Shown here: positions 15,415 through 22,964 of the stretch, piece after piece
Position numbering within the stretch: the first letter of the stretch is position 1
How the letters are laid out: each line of letters begins with the position of its first letter
NCBI GenBank assembly: GCA_038225095.1
Contig: JBBREZ010000011.1
Span: 1 to 33,183, forward strand
Length of the DNA: 33,183 nucleotides
From: JAPLGZ01 sp038225095
GTDB taxonomy: Bacteria > Chloroflexota > Anaerolineae > Caldilineales > Caldilineaceae
Reading direction: 5' to 3'
The notes under the pieces: model-generated
What the model was told of the DNA's origin: nothing
Seen by the model: only the letters and a program-made list of their open reading frames with translations
The model's database searches: none
Made by a program: the position numbers and the translations under genes

Positions 15415-16566
15415 TTATTGGTAACCAATATCTTCAGTCTTTTGCACGACCTGAATCCAACTTTGACCAGGTTGGAGCTTGATAACGACATCGCCTTGCC
15501 CCAACCAACGGGGCGGATGCTGATCGTCGGCGCGCCAGGTGCCTGCATACACCTGACCGTCCCGGAAGACGCGCAAATCGCCAAAGCCATACAATTTGAT
15601 GTTAACACCTTTCGTGCCCAAGGAATCTTCGACCATGTTGGTCAATTCATGCTGGGCCACCATCGCAATCACATTCTTGGCCAAGATTGGTTGACCAGTG
15701 GCCGGATCGCTTTCCTGGACGCCGCCCTGAAAGCGCAGATAGCCACCCAAATTGGCATCATAGTGCCATTCGACATTATTGCCGCCAGGGTAAGGAATGG
15801 CGATTACAGTGGCCTGACCGCTGGCGCCGCTGGGCGCAGTTGGACTAAACTCGAACCCAGGCCGTTGCCAGGCGGTGGGCAGATTATTGTCCGCCATCCA
15901 TTGGCGCACGCCATCGGTGCGACCCTGGAGTCGGGTGCGATAATCCGAGCCAAGGTTGGTGTAGTAGCGATTGTTGGACGGATCATCGATGTCGGCGTCT
16001 AGATAGGGAAAGCCGACTTCATTTTTCAGCAAATAACGAATTTCATCACTGCCGCCAGAGCAGGCCAGCACGCCGTCATACATTTGGGTCATCCAGATAT
16101 TAGGCATGCGCGCCGAGCGAACCGGCCCCACGCGAGCGGTTTCGTGGCTCTGGAATAAAGCGGTGAGGCGTGACATTGCGAAGCCATCCACAATATATTC
16201 ATAGACCAAATCGGCTTTGCTCAGGCCCCAATGGGCGCTCCGGCCCACCGGATCATTATTGACGCAAATCAAGATCGGTTTCTCGTGGATATGTTGGGGG
16301 TCATCAACCGGCAGGCCCGTAAACGGGGCAATATTGCCGGGCAAAGGCGTTGGCTCAACTAGGATTTGCGTTGGCACAGGCGTTGGTGTCTGAGCAATGG
16401 GCGTTGCCGTTGGCGCAATGATCACTTGGGTGGTGGAGATCGCCGCGCTTACCGCAGAGGGAGTTTTGGTGGGGGTTGCCGTCGGTTGCGGGACAGCTTC
16501 ACAACCAGTAACGAGCACGGCAACGATAACAAGTAAACAAAATGGGCGTGAGAAAGCGCTTAGCAT
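15415..16566 (-). CDS. DUF3048 (YerB-like) lipoprotein
   Basis: 383 residues from the chosen start MLSAFSRPFCLL. The signal ends in a lipobox VLVTGC, so it is a predicted outer-face lipoprotein, followed by a Pro/Thr linker. The DUF3048 hallmarks are present: PFTGLPVDDP, KPILICVNNDPVGRSAHWGLSKADLVYEYIVDG, LTALFQSHE, VGPVRSARMPNIW, and the C-terminal domain YLRFQGG, KNVIAMVAQHE and a terminal W-x-V segment. The biochemical role of the family (YerB in Bacillus) is unknown. The ORF is open 35 codons further upstream to 16671, but those residues are not signal-like; MLSAF directly precedes the hydrophobic stretch, with AAGG at a rather long 13-base distance. It forms an operon with the LysM gene downstream. 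Confidence 0.85.
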   Translation of the reverse strand: MLSAFSRPFCLLVIVAVLVTGCEAVPQPTATPTKTPSAVSAAISTTQVIIAPTATPIAQTPTPVPTQILVEPTPLPGNIAPFTGLPVDDPQHIHEKPILICVNNDPVGRSAHWGLSKADLVYEYIVDGFAMSRLTALFQSHETARVGPVRSARMPNIWMTQMYDGVLACSGGSDEIRYLLKNEVGFPYLDADIDDPSNNRYYTNLGSDYRTRLQGRTDGVRQWMADNNLPTAWQRPGFEFSPTAPSGASGQATVIAIPYPGGNNVEWHYDANLGGYLRFQGGVQESDPATGQPILAKNVIAMVAQHELTNMVEDSLGTKGVNIKLYGFGDLRVFRDGQVYAGTWRADDQHPPRWLGQGDVVIKLQPGQSWIQVVQKTEDIGYQ

Positions 16567-16901
16567 AGAACAATCATACCTTGTCTTCATGGGCGGATAC
16601 GTGTGCGATTGGCCTGGACACATTCGGTTAATGGGGAAATGCCTGCTTGCCATCGCATACGCGATTCGCACACATAGTTAGATGTTAATTGGGTTGAATG
16701 TAATCGAAAAAACAAACGGTCAGTAGTATACCATAACCCGAAAACAACAACGGATTCAGAAAACAACAAATATGATCTCTACCACTGTTGATCGGTCGGT
16801 GGCTTGTGTTCCGCCAGCTCTGGAAACATCAACAGAATCTGATCAATTCGTTGCCTTCTAAATCCGCTGCACTCTGTCGGCGTGGCTGGCGCAGAAAGCC
16901 G
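16567..16901. other. spacer with no recognisable gene
   Basis: Between the DUF3048 start and the end of the next minus-strand gene. It should hold the promoter of the DUF3048-LysM unit, but I see no clear -35/-10 pair. The stretch 16700-16780 is A-rich. Short ORFs lack ribosome sites. Confidence 0.4.
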
Positions 16902-17366
16902 TCAGCGCATGACGAGCGGTATAAAAATGCGCTCTTTCTGGTTTGTTTTCGGCAATTCGATCAGCACCTGTCCCATGACCCGACTGATCACGAATTTGCC
17001 GACATAGGCATCATCGTGATAGACCGCATATTCGTCACAGGCAAGGTCGTCCAGCACAAAGAAACCATCCGCTGATTGAATTAAATTCGTGGTATCATGA
17101 GCGCTATTAATCACCTGGATAACGCCAGCCAGAAATGGTTCGCTTCTTTCATGGGCCCCGTCACCGTTTGCATCCCAATACACGCCACCTGCCACTGAAT
17201 TGGAACAGGTTGGCGCGGTCGAATTGACCATCGAGAAACCTGTGGCATGATCGGATAATATAAGGTATAAGACTGACGTGACGACAAGCAACAGGCGGAT
17301 GGCTAGGCTCCGTATGCCACTATTTTCTGCATTACCATCCAGGGGTCGAGCTAATTGCTTATTCAT
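16902..17366 (-). CDS. secreted SdrB-like single-domain protein with PLVMR tail
   Basis: 154 residues. One N-terminal hydrophobic segment (LAIRLLLVVTSVLYLILS, ~20-37) is a signal or anchor. The rest matches an SdrD B-like/prealbumin-like domain: VAGGVYWDANGDGAHERSEP with a calcium-type D-N-G-D loop, FLAGVIQVIN, SADGFFVLDDLACDEYAV. The protein ends RIFIPLVMR. Many exported Chloroflexota proteins end in a similar (F/Y)LPLVxR sequence (from memory), which may be a surface-location signal. The function is probably structural on the cell surface. The ATG at 17366 has no good ribosome site, and a start inside the first 20 residues is possible. Confidence 0.75.
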   Translation of the reverse strand: MNKQLARPLDGNAENSGIRSLAIRLLLVVTSVLYLILSDHATGFSMVNSTAPTCSNSVAGGVYWDANGDGAHERSEPFLAGVIQVINSAHDTTNLIQSADGFFVLDDLACDEYAVYHDDAYVGKFVISRVMGQVLIELPKTNQKERIFIPLVMR

Positions 17367-17408
17367 CGGTGATCGATTTGCCCACTTTATACTAAATGTT
17401 ATTGGATA

Positions 17409-17476
17409 AACGGGCCGGGGACGGACGACAAAGCTTAACTGATACCGAGCCGTTGCTTGTCCGTCCCCGGCCCGTT
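17409..17476 (+). repeat. AACGGGCCGGGGACGG hairpin repeat, full copy
   Basis: Arms aaacgggccggggacggac (17408-17426) and gtccgtccccggcccgtt (17459-17476) are perfectly complementary over 18 bp; the loop carries gataccgagccgttgct. Related copies lie at 5380-5417 (right half) and 28787-28852. The rest of 17367-17697 is AT-rich and without a gene; it should contain the promoter of the seven-gene cluster that starts at 17698. Confidence 0.8.
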
Positions 17477-17697
17477 CGACCCGCGCGGTGTATGTTCTAA
17501 ATATTTTACAATGGGCTTAACCAGATGTCAATCATTATTTCTTGGCCCATGTGCGACCTCAATGAAAATTATTTTTTCTTGCAACCAGCGCGTGTAACTC
17601 AATCTTTGGCATACTCTGTGTTAAAATGTGGTCATTGACCCAAAATAGACAATGTCACCCGAACCTAATAGGATCACAGAAATTAGCCTTGAAATCT

Positions 17698-18000
17698 ATG
17701 CACACACAATTGCCCCAAACCTTGACTAGTCCAACCCAAGCCGCTACGATTCAGCCATCGTTGCAGGCGCTTGCGCAACGCGAACTGGCCTTGCCATGTT
17801 TATTATTTGTCGCCAGCCACCGACCATGTGCTTTTGTCGTCAGTCAACTGCTTTATGTACTAGCGCCACTCGCTGCGATCTTGGGCTTGCCCGCTTGGCA
17901 AGCTTGGGCTGCGCTGCTTAGTGAGCCGGTTGGCGTAGCCTGGTTAGAACAAACGCTGATTGAGATAACGCTTGCTCGCGACCCTGCTATCAACGCGTAA
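17698..18000 (+). CDS. small membrane protein (100 aa), first gene of cluster
   Basis: No family is recognised. ATG at 17698 (MHTQLPQTL) is chosen; the ORF is open 24 codons further, but the upstream part looks non-coding. A polar N-terminus is followed by a hydrophobic segment (FVVSQLLYVLAPLAAILGLP, ~56-75) and an amphipathic end with WQAWAALLSEPVGVAWLEQTLI. It is likely a single- or double-pass membrane protein. It leads a run of co-directional genes (spacing 65 bases to the next), which is the main support for its being real. There is no convincing Shine-Dalgarno. Confidence 0.55.
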   Translation: MHTQLPQTLTSPTQAATIQPSLQALAQRELALPCLLFVASHRPCAFVVSQLLYVLAPLAAILGLPAWQAWAALLSEPVGVAWLEQTLIEITLARDPAINA

Positions 18001-18065
18001 GCCTGACGCTGTGCCGAAAATTTCCGCTCAACGTTCAGAGCGACGCTGATCAAGTAACGAACCCT

Positions 18066-18680
18066 ATGCCATTTTGGAATCAAGCACCTGTTGCCATCGA
18101 TATCGAATGGCAAAGTGAACTCGAAGCGAGTTTAGAAGCCGGACGGATGCCCTTGTTGGATTTAGGCAGCAGCCATCTGCTCCTAGACGATTTAGCCATG
18201 CTTGCCGCGCTGCGCACTTTTGTGGCCCACCGCGTTGATGTCATGGCGCCCGTTATGGTCGCCGGGGGAACCAGTAGCTTGTGGCTGGCTGTGTTGATGC
18301 AGATGCAACCAAACACCACGCTACGCCAGCCGTTGGCTCCAACCGTTGTTTTTGCTGGGGCGGATCGGGCCAGCTACCTGGCTACGTTGACCACCTTAGC
18401 GCCTGAGCGCCCATCGGAAGCGGAGCGAATGCCGGCCTCAGCACCGGCCAACATGCTGCCCCTGTTTACACCTTATACCCAGGCGCGCCCTACTTTGCCT
18501 TGGGACGCATTGCCGTTTGCCGTAACGGAAGAAGCGCTAACTTCTAGCCACGTACCAGGCGCTCAACTAACGGCGTCTGGGGAGACTATTAATACGGGTG
18601 CAACTTCCCTTGATACGTGGGTAAGTTGGGCGATGATTGGCCTGACGCTTCTATTGGTTTTGCTCGCACTCATTCCTTAA
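18066..18680 (+). CDS. tail-anchored hypothetical protein (204 aa)
   Basis: No family is recognised. The cytoplasmic part (1-170) is Ala/Leu-rich and soluble in character (WQSELEASLEAGRMPLLDL, LLLDDLAMLAALRTFVAHRV), followed by a Pro-rich stretch. The last ~20 residues form one membrane helix (WAMIGLTLLLVLLALIP). This suggests a C-terminal tail anchor with the bulk in the cytoplasm. It is the second gene of the 17698-23432 cluster, 13 bases before the next start, so cotranscription is likely. Translation start evidence is weak. Confidence 0.65.
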   Translation: MPFWNQAPVAIDIEWQSELEASLEAGRMPLLDLGSSHLLLDDLAMLAALRTFVAHRVDVMAPVMVAGGTSSLWLAVLMQMQPNTTLRQPLAPTVVFAGADRASYLATLTTLAPERPSEAERMPASAPANMLPLFTPYTQARPTLPWDALPFAVTEEALTSSHVPGAQLTASGETINTGATSLDTWVSWAMIGLTLLLVLLALIP

Positions 18681-18693
18681 ATCTTCATCAAAG

Positions 18694-19329
18694 ATGATGC
18701 CTTTGCCACGTTTTTCGCTGATTAACTATCTAGTTTTGCTTGCTCTCCTCAGCTGTCTCGTGCTGGTGATTGTCGATCGCACCGGCCTTATTCCACCACT
18801 GCGGGCGCTCACGACGCTGCTGTATAGTTGGACGATTCTACTGAGCGCGTTTGCCTTGTTGCTAGGCGTCGTCAATGTTTTACTGGTGCATGTACGGCGC
18901 ATTCAAAGCGGCCAGGTTGGTTGGCCCTATAGCCTGGCTCTGGTTGCGACGTTGGTGGCGGTCTTTGTGGCTGGGTTGCTGCACCCAGATGGCGTCAGAG
19001 GCCCCATGTTGGAGTGGGTTTTTGATAGTTTGATCGCGCCAGGTCAGGCGATGTTGCTGGCTTTAACCGCATTTTTTATGGCGGCGGCCGCTTTTCGCTG
19101 GCTGCGGATCGGGCGGGTCGGCGGTGTATGGATGTTAGCTGGCGCCTTGTTGATCTTACTTGTCCAAATGCCCGCCGCCAATAGCGTTTTGTCACCCCTA
19201 TGGGTCAAACTGGCTAATTGGACATTGACGGTGCCGATCACGGCCATCATGCGCGGCGCAATTCTGGGCAGCGGCTTGGCCTTGCTAATTGCTGGGGTGC
19301 GTTTTTTGCTTGGTAGAAATGCCGTATGA
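18694..19329 (+). CDS. polytopic membrane protein (about six helices), unknown
   Basis: 211 residues, nearly all in hydrophobic segments: YLVLLALLSCLVLVIVD, LYSWTILLSAFALLLGVVNVLLV, YSLALVATLVAVFVAGLL, APGQAMLLALTAFFMAAAAF, VWMLAGALLILLVQM and ITAIMRGAILGSGLALLIAGV. Charged loops are short (VRRIQSGQ, RWLRIGR). No transporter signature is seen. The stop overlaps the next start in ATGA (4 bp), a sign of translational coupling to the zinc-ribbon gene. It is a candidate membrane subunit of the cluster. The first two codons are both ATG. Confidence 0.75.
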   Translation: MMPLPRFSLINYLVLLALLSCLVLVIVDRTGLIPPLRALTTLLYSWTILLSAFALLLGVVNVLLVHVRRIQSGQVGWPYSLALVATLVAVFVAGLLHPDGVRGPMLEWVFDSLIAPGQAMLLALTAFFMAAAAFRWLRIGRVGGVWMLAGALLILLVQMPAANSVLSPLWVKLANWTLTVPITAIMRGAILGSGLALLIAGVRFLLGRNAV

Positions 19330-20738
19330 CAACCATTCATTGTCCCCATTGCGGCACAGCTAATCGGGCCGGCTCAAATTTTTGCAATCGGTGTGGCACT
19401 GAGCTGCGCACAGACGAGGTAATAATCGCCACTCGCCCTGATCAACCATCGACTGCGCCAGCCCCTTTGCCTGACGATGCTACGACGCCCACCACTGCGG
19501 ATCAAACGCCAGCCCAAGCAGAGCAAAGCCCGCCGCCCGACGTAGCATCACCTAACCCCTTTGCGTCGCCTAAACCTGATCTAACGATTAATCAACTTTG
19601 GCTCCAGGATGAGGCGTTGTTTGCCCCGGCTGATCCCGCAGAGATCAGTGAGTTTGAACAAGATCCTGGGTCTGATGAAATTTTGCCGCTGGGGGACACC
19701 GCAAGGCTGATCATGGGTGTGCAGGGATTGTTGGAACCATTGCGCATTTCCAGCGAAGTGGGTGAAAGTGGTGACATCGGCGCGCCAGCGCGTTACTTGG
19801 CGCCGGGGATTGATTTGGGGATTGAGCAATTGCGTCGTTTGCGTGGCTTGATGACGCAAGACCCGACGCTGCTCAATGCGCCGCCGCTCTATCGCGCGCG
19901 TGAACTGCCGGCCTTGCGCGTGCCTTGGATCTTTGTGTTGCTGGAGCTGATGGTGGCGTTGCCGATTTTTTTGCTGTTTGGTCAGCCGGTGGGGCGGGTG
20001 CAACTATGGCCAGGCGTGACCGTAGCGCATGCAATGATAGAAAATTTGCCGCCTGATGCACCGGTCTTGATCTTGTGGGCGTACGATCCAGCTGCGGCCG
20101 ACGAAATGGATTTGCTCGCCTTGCCGTTGGTGGCGCAGCTATTTGATCGCCAAAGCCAGCCAATCGTGGTGAGCTTACTGCCTAATGGTTTGGCCACCGC
20201 CCGCCGCCTGTTCGCCCGCGCTAGCGATGATCGGCTGGAAGATCCGCTGCTTCAGACGCAAGCTGATCACGCGCGCTACATTGAGGGCGGTTTCTTGCCT
20301 GGCGGCGCGGCCGCTTTGCCGTTGCTCGGCCAGAATTTGCGCGTCAGCTTACTCGAATCTACAACCGGGGCGTCGCTGGCGCTGACGAATGCCTTGGCGC
20401 AGCGACCAGCCTTAGCCGTGATCGTAGCAGCGCAGGCCGAAGATGTGCAACAGTGGCTGGAACTGGTGCAGCCATTAAATCAAATTCCGGTCGTGGCCTT
20501 TACCAGCGCGAGCGCAGATGTGCCGTTGCGGCCTTATCTGGACAGTGGACAATTGCGGGGCCTGGTGAGCGGTTTTGACGGCGCGTATGCCTATCAGCAA
20601 CTGCTCACGCACCCGTTGCCGCGCACAGAAGAAACGGTCTATCGTCTCCAATTGGTCTTTCAAAACTGGGGACATCTGGCCTTTTTGCTGCTGATCGTGC
20701 TGGGTAATTTGGCGGCTTTGATCTATGCCCGTTCGTAA
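19326..20738 (+). CDS. zinc-ribbon protein with two membrane helices and extracytoplasmic domain
   Basis: 470 residues. A zinc ribbon at the N-terminus has Cys6-x2-Cys9 and Cys20-x2-Cys23 (HCPHCGTANRAGSNFCNRCG). A Pro/Ala linker (~35-90) and a helical cytoplasmic part follow. Membrane helix 1 is at ~198-218 (PWIFVLLELMVALPIFLLFG). The large segment 219-450 is probably outside the cell and alternates strands and helices like a Rossmann or binding-protein fold (APVLILWAYDP, PIVVSLLPNGLATARRLF, PALAVIVAAQAEDVQQWLEL, IPVVAFTSASADVPLRPYL). A last helix (LAFLLLIVLGNLAALIYA) ends the protein. So the ribbon is cytoplasmic and the domain faces out. No function is known. It is coupled by ATGA overlap to the preceding gene. 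Confidence 0.8.
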   Translation: MTTIHCPHCGTANRAGSNFCNRCGTELRTDEVIIATRPDQPSTAPAPLPDDATTPTTADQTPAQAEQSPPPDVASPNPFASPKPDLTINQLWLQDEALFAPADPAEISEFEQDPGSDEILPLGDTARLIMGVQGLLEPLRISSEVGESGDIGAPARYLAPGIDLGIEQLRRLRGLMTQDPTLLNAPPLYRARELPALRVPWIFVLLELMVALPIFLLFGQPVGRVQLWPGVTVAHAMIENLPPDAPVLILWAYDPAAADEMDLLALPLVAQLFDRQSQPIVVSLLPNGLATARRLFARASDDRLEDPLLQTQADHARYIEGGFLPGGAAALPLLGQNLRVSLLESTTGASLALTNALAQRPALAVIVAAQAEDVQQWLELVQPLNQIPVVAFTSASADVPLRPYLDSGQLRGLVSGFDGAYAYQQLLTHPLPRTEETVYRLQLVFQNWGHLAFLLLIVLGNLAALIYARS

Positions 20739-20778
20739 TTTTACTCGATGGTGGGCAGCTCATAAAGAGAATGAAGGC

Positions 20779-21567
20779 ATGATTCATCTTGGTATAGAAC
20801 CGCTTGCCACTAATCTAGGCATTTGGGTAGGGTTTATTTTTTCTCTGCTGATCTTCAGCGCGATTGTTGGTGACCATGCACTGACGCGCCTGGCACAGCA
20901 TATATTGGTGGGGGCAAGCCTGGGTTATTTGGCCGTTTTAGTGCTGCGCGACGTGTTGCAACCGCGGCTTTTTATCCCGCTATTCAGCACTGGTTCCCAT
21001 GCGGACGCCCGCCACTTACAGTTGTGGATCCCCTTGATTCTGGGCCTATGCCTAGGGGCAGCTGGCCTGGATCGCATGCTCCAATCTGGCAAGCCGGGGG
21101 GCGGTGAAGCGTGGATCGGGCGACGCTTGCTGCACGGTTTAGGCATGATCCCCGCCACTTTGTTGCTGGGCGTTAGCGTTGCGGTGGGGTTACTCGGCCT
21201 ATTTCAGGGCACGTTGCTCCCTCAATTTTGGCGGGCGATGAACCCTGGGATTGCTTGGTCGGCGGCTCCCATTCCACTTTTTGCCAGCGTCCTGACCTTA
21301 CTCTTGACCACAGCTACCTTGTTGCACTTGTCTGTACGGCTGGATCAACAATTGTCCAGGCAGCCGATTGTCATGCGTAGCCTCCTCGAAGCATGGCTTT
21401 GGCTGGGCAAACGGGCTTTATGGGTAGCCGCCGGGGTGATCTTTGCCCGCTTAGTGGCTGCCCGACTAAGCTTACTGATTGGTCGCATGGAATTCTTTTT
21501 ATTTAGCTTGAATGAGACCGGGATCTGGCACTGGGCAGAGACCCTGTGGCGCTGGTTGACGCAGTAG
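20779..21567 (+). CDS. polytopic membrane protein (about six helices), unknown
   Basis: 262 residues from ATG at 20779 (MIHLGIEPLATNLG), which puts the first helix (IWVGFIFSLLIFSAIV) at a normal distance. An upstream in-frame ATG at 20725 would overlap the zinc-ribbon gene by 14 bases and add 18 polar residues. Other helices: HILVGASLGYLAVLVL, LWIPLILGLCLGAAGL, GMIPATLLLGVSVAVGLLGL, PIPLFASVLTLLLTTATLLH and ALWVAAGVIFARLVAA. There are no signature motifs. With the 211-residue protein it would supply the membrane core of a complex with the zinc-ribbon protein. A repeat-filled gap of ~200 bases follows. Confidence 0.75.
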   Translation: MIHLGIEPLATNLGIWVGFIFSLLIFSAIVGDHALTRLAQHILVGASLGYLAVLVLRDVLQPRLFIPLFSTGSHADARHLQLWIPLILGLCLGAAGLDRMLQSGKPGGGEAWIGRRLLHGLGMIPATLLLGVSVAVGLLGLFQGTLLPQFWRAMNPGIAWSAAPIPLFASVLTLLLTTATLLHLSVRLDQQLSRQPIVMRSLLEAWLWLGKRALWVAAGVIFARLVAARLSLLIGRMEFFLFSLNETGIWHWAETLWRWLTQ

Positions 21568-21765
21568 GTTAATGGTTAACGGTTAATTGTTAATAGTTAA
21601 TTATTGAGCCAGGGGACCGTAGGGGCGAGGCAGAGCCACATAAACTTTGGTAGCCTCTCGATCCGCTGGCCTTGCCTCGCCCCTACCCGTTAGTCCCTAA
21701 CCCAAGATGTCGATCAAACCTACCCATTTACAATTCACAATTCACCATTTTCAATTCAATCTGTT
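21568..21765. repeat. repeat-filled gap inside the cluster
   Basis: At the left, a degenerate array of GGTTAA/GTTAAT units (21568-21600). In the middle, inverted gtaggggcgaggca (21619-21632) and tgcctcgcccctac (21673-21686), perfect over 14 bp. At the right, aattcacaattcaccatttt-type units (21729-21752), which complement the style of the left array (AATGGTGAATTGTGAATT versus AATGGTTAACGGTTAATT). There is no gene. It resembles an element with inverted iteron-like ends that has lost its gene, with a GTAGGGGCG palindrome inside. Confidence 0.6.
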
Positions 21766-22956
21766 ATGTCTCAACAAGCCACGTCTGTCCAAACGATCAG
21801 AAACCCAGCAACTGGCAGCCTGTTTGCGCTGAGCGTGGAGGCTAAGGTGACGCGTGCGTGCGTGTTGGAAAATGTCAATGGGCAATATCGCCTGGCAAAC
21901 TGGTTAAGCGTGCAGCGTACACCCGCTGATGGAATGACCGAGCAGGTAGCAAATACCTGTCGCCGCTTGGGCACACGCATCAATCGCCAGCTTTGGGACG
22001 AAGTGCGCGACGAGCCTTTGTTGCAAAGTGATGATCCGCTCCGTTTTCCAACGCTTGAGCAAGTAGCCGTCACAGCCAGCCCGCGGGCGCATGTTCGGGT
22101 GTGGGTGGCTGGTTTGAGCAATAGCATCAGTTTAACGGCGGCGCGCCAGGCGGTAGCGAGCGGCCCGACCCAATGGATCGGCAGCACTCGGCTGACGATT
22201 GACACCAACAGTGGTCAATTGGCTACTGAACTAAACGAAGCGCAACCGGAAGCCTTGGTGATTGTCGGTGGCTATGATGATCCGGCCCTCGTTGCGCAAA
22301 GTTCAATTTTATTGTTGTGTAAGGTGGTGGGCCAGGCGCTTGCCCGCATGCCACCGGCACAGCGGCCAATGGTATTTTATGCGGGCAATGGTTGGGCGGC
22401 TACGGAAGCCGAAAATTTGTTGCGGGTGGGTGAGGGCCCTGTTCAGGTCCAATTGCTAGCGAATCTACAACCGGCGCCTGGACAAGTTCGTCAGGCCGAA
22501 CTGGCGGTGGCGTTAGGCTATCACTACTGGCGGCTCTGCGAACGAACGCCCGATTTCGTCAAGTTAAGCCGTTGGGTCACCAGTCCAGGTCAAATTACCA
22601 ATCTGGAATCCAGTTTTGCCCAATTGACGCAAGCTTGGATGGTGTATCAACAATTGCCGGCTTTGCATGCGCTGTACTGTGGCGACGATTGGTGGCTGCA
22701 TGTCTGGGCCAGCCAGGCGTTGAACGGCGTGCGCATGCGTTTTGTGCAGCCAAAGACTCGTCCGCCGGATTTGGTCGAATGGCCGCCTTTGCAACTGGTG
22801 AGTGGTGATTGGCCGTTGCGCCTGTGGTCACCGCCTGCGGTCGCCTGGTGGGATCGCAATAACTTGGCGCCGATGATCGCTGGCATTGGCCAGGTGGCAC
22901 CACTGGCTATGTTGCAGGTGCTGACGCTTGATTTGCTAGAGCCGTATAGAAAGTAG
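21766..22956 (+). CDS. MutL-like (glutamate mutase accessory family) protein with degenerate ATP site
   Basis: 396 residues. The order of motifs follows the MutL family (PF13941, ASKHA fold): VTRACVLENVNGQYRLA near the start, TEQVANTCRRLGTRI, VAVTASPRAHVRVWVAGLSNSISLTAARQAVAS (~100-132), EALVIVGGYDD (~165-175) and RPMVFYAGNGWAATEAENLL (~200-220). In true members the protein opens with a phosphate-binding D-I-G-S-T-T-T; here the place is taken by SVEAKVT, and the second ATP-binding half is not recognisable. So it is probably a non-catalytic paralogue, a scaffold or sensor. This is inference from motifs; homology should be tested. It lies in the cluster with membrane proteins and is followed after 8 bases by the DUF3052 gene. 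Confidence 0.7.
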   Translation: MSQQATSVQTIRNPATGSLFALSVEAKVTRACVLENVNGQYRLANWLSVQRTPADGMTEQVANTCRRLGTRINRQLWDEVRDEPLLQSDDPLRFPTLEQVAVTASPRAHVRVWVAGLSNSISLTAARQAVASGPTQWIGSTRLTIDTNSGQLATELNEAQPEALVIVGGYDDPALVAQSSILLLCKVVGQALARMPPAQRPMVFYAGNGWAATEAENLLRVGEGPVQVQLLANLQPAPGQVRQAELAVALGYHYWRLCERTPDFVKLSRWVTSPGQITNLESSFAQLTQAWMVYQQLPALHALYCGDDWWLHVWASQALNGVRMRFVQPKTRPPDLVEWPPLQLVSGDWPLRLWSPPAVAWWDRNNLAPMIAGIGQVAPLAMLQVLTLDLLEPYRK

Positions 22957-22964
22957 GGGTAATT

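Noticed and set aside
15234..16002. Plus-strand ORFs opposite the DUF3048 and LysM genes (82 and 194 residues)
   Set aside because: Antisense shadows of strongly supported minus-strand genes with recognised domains.
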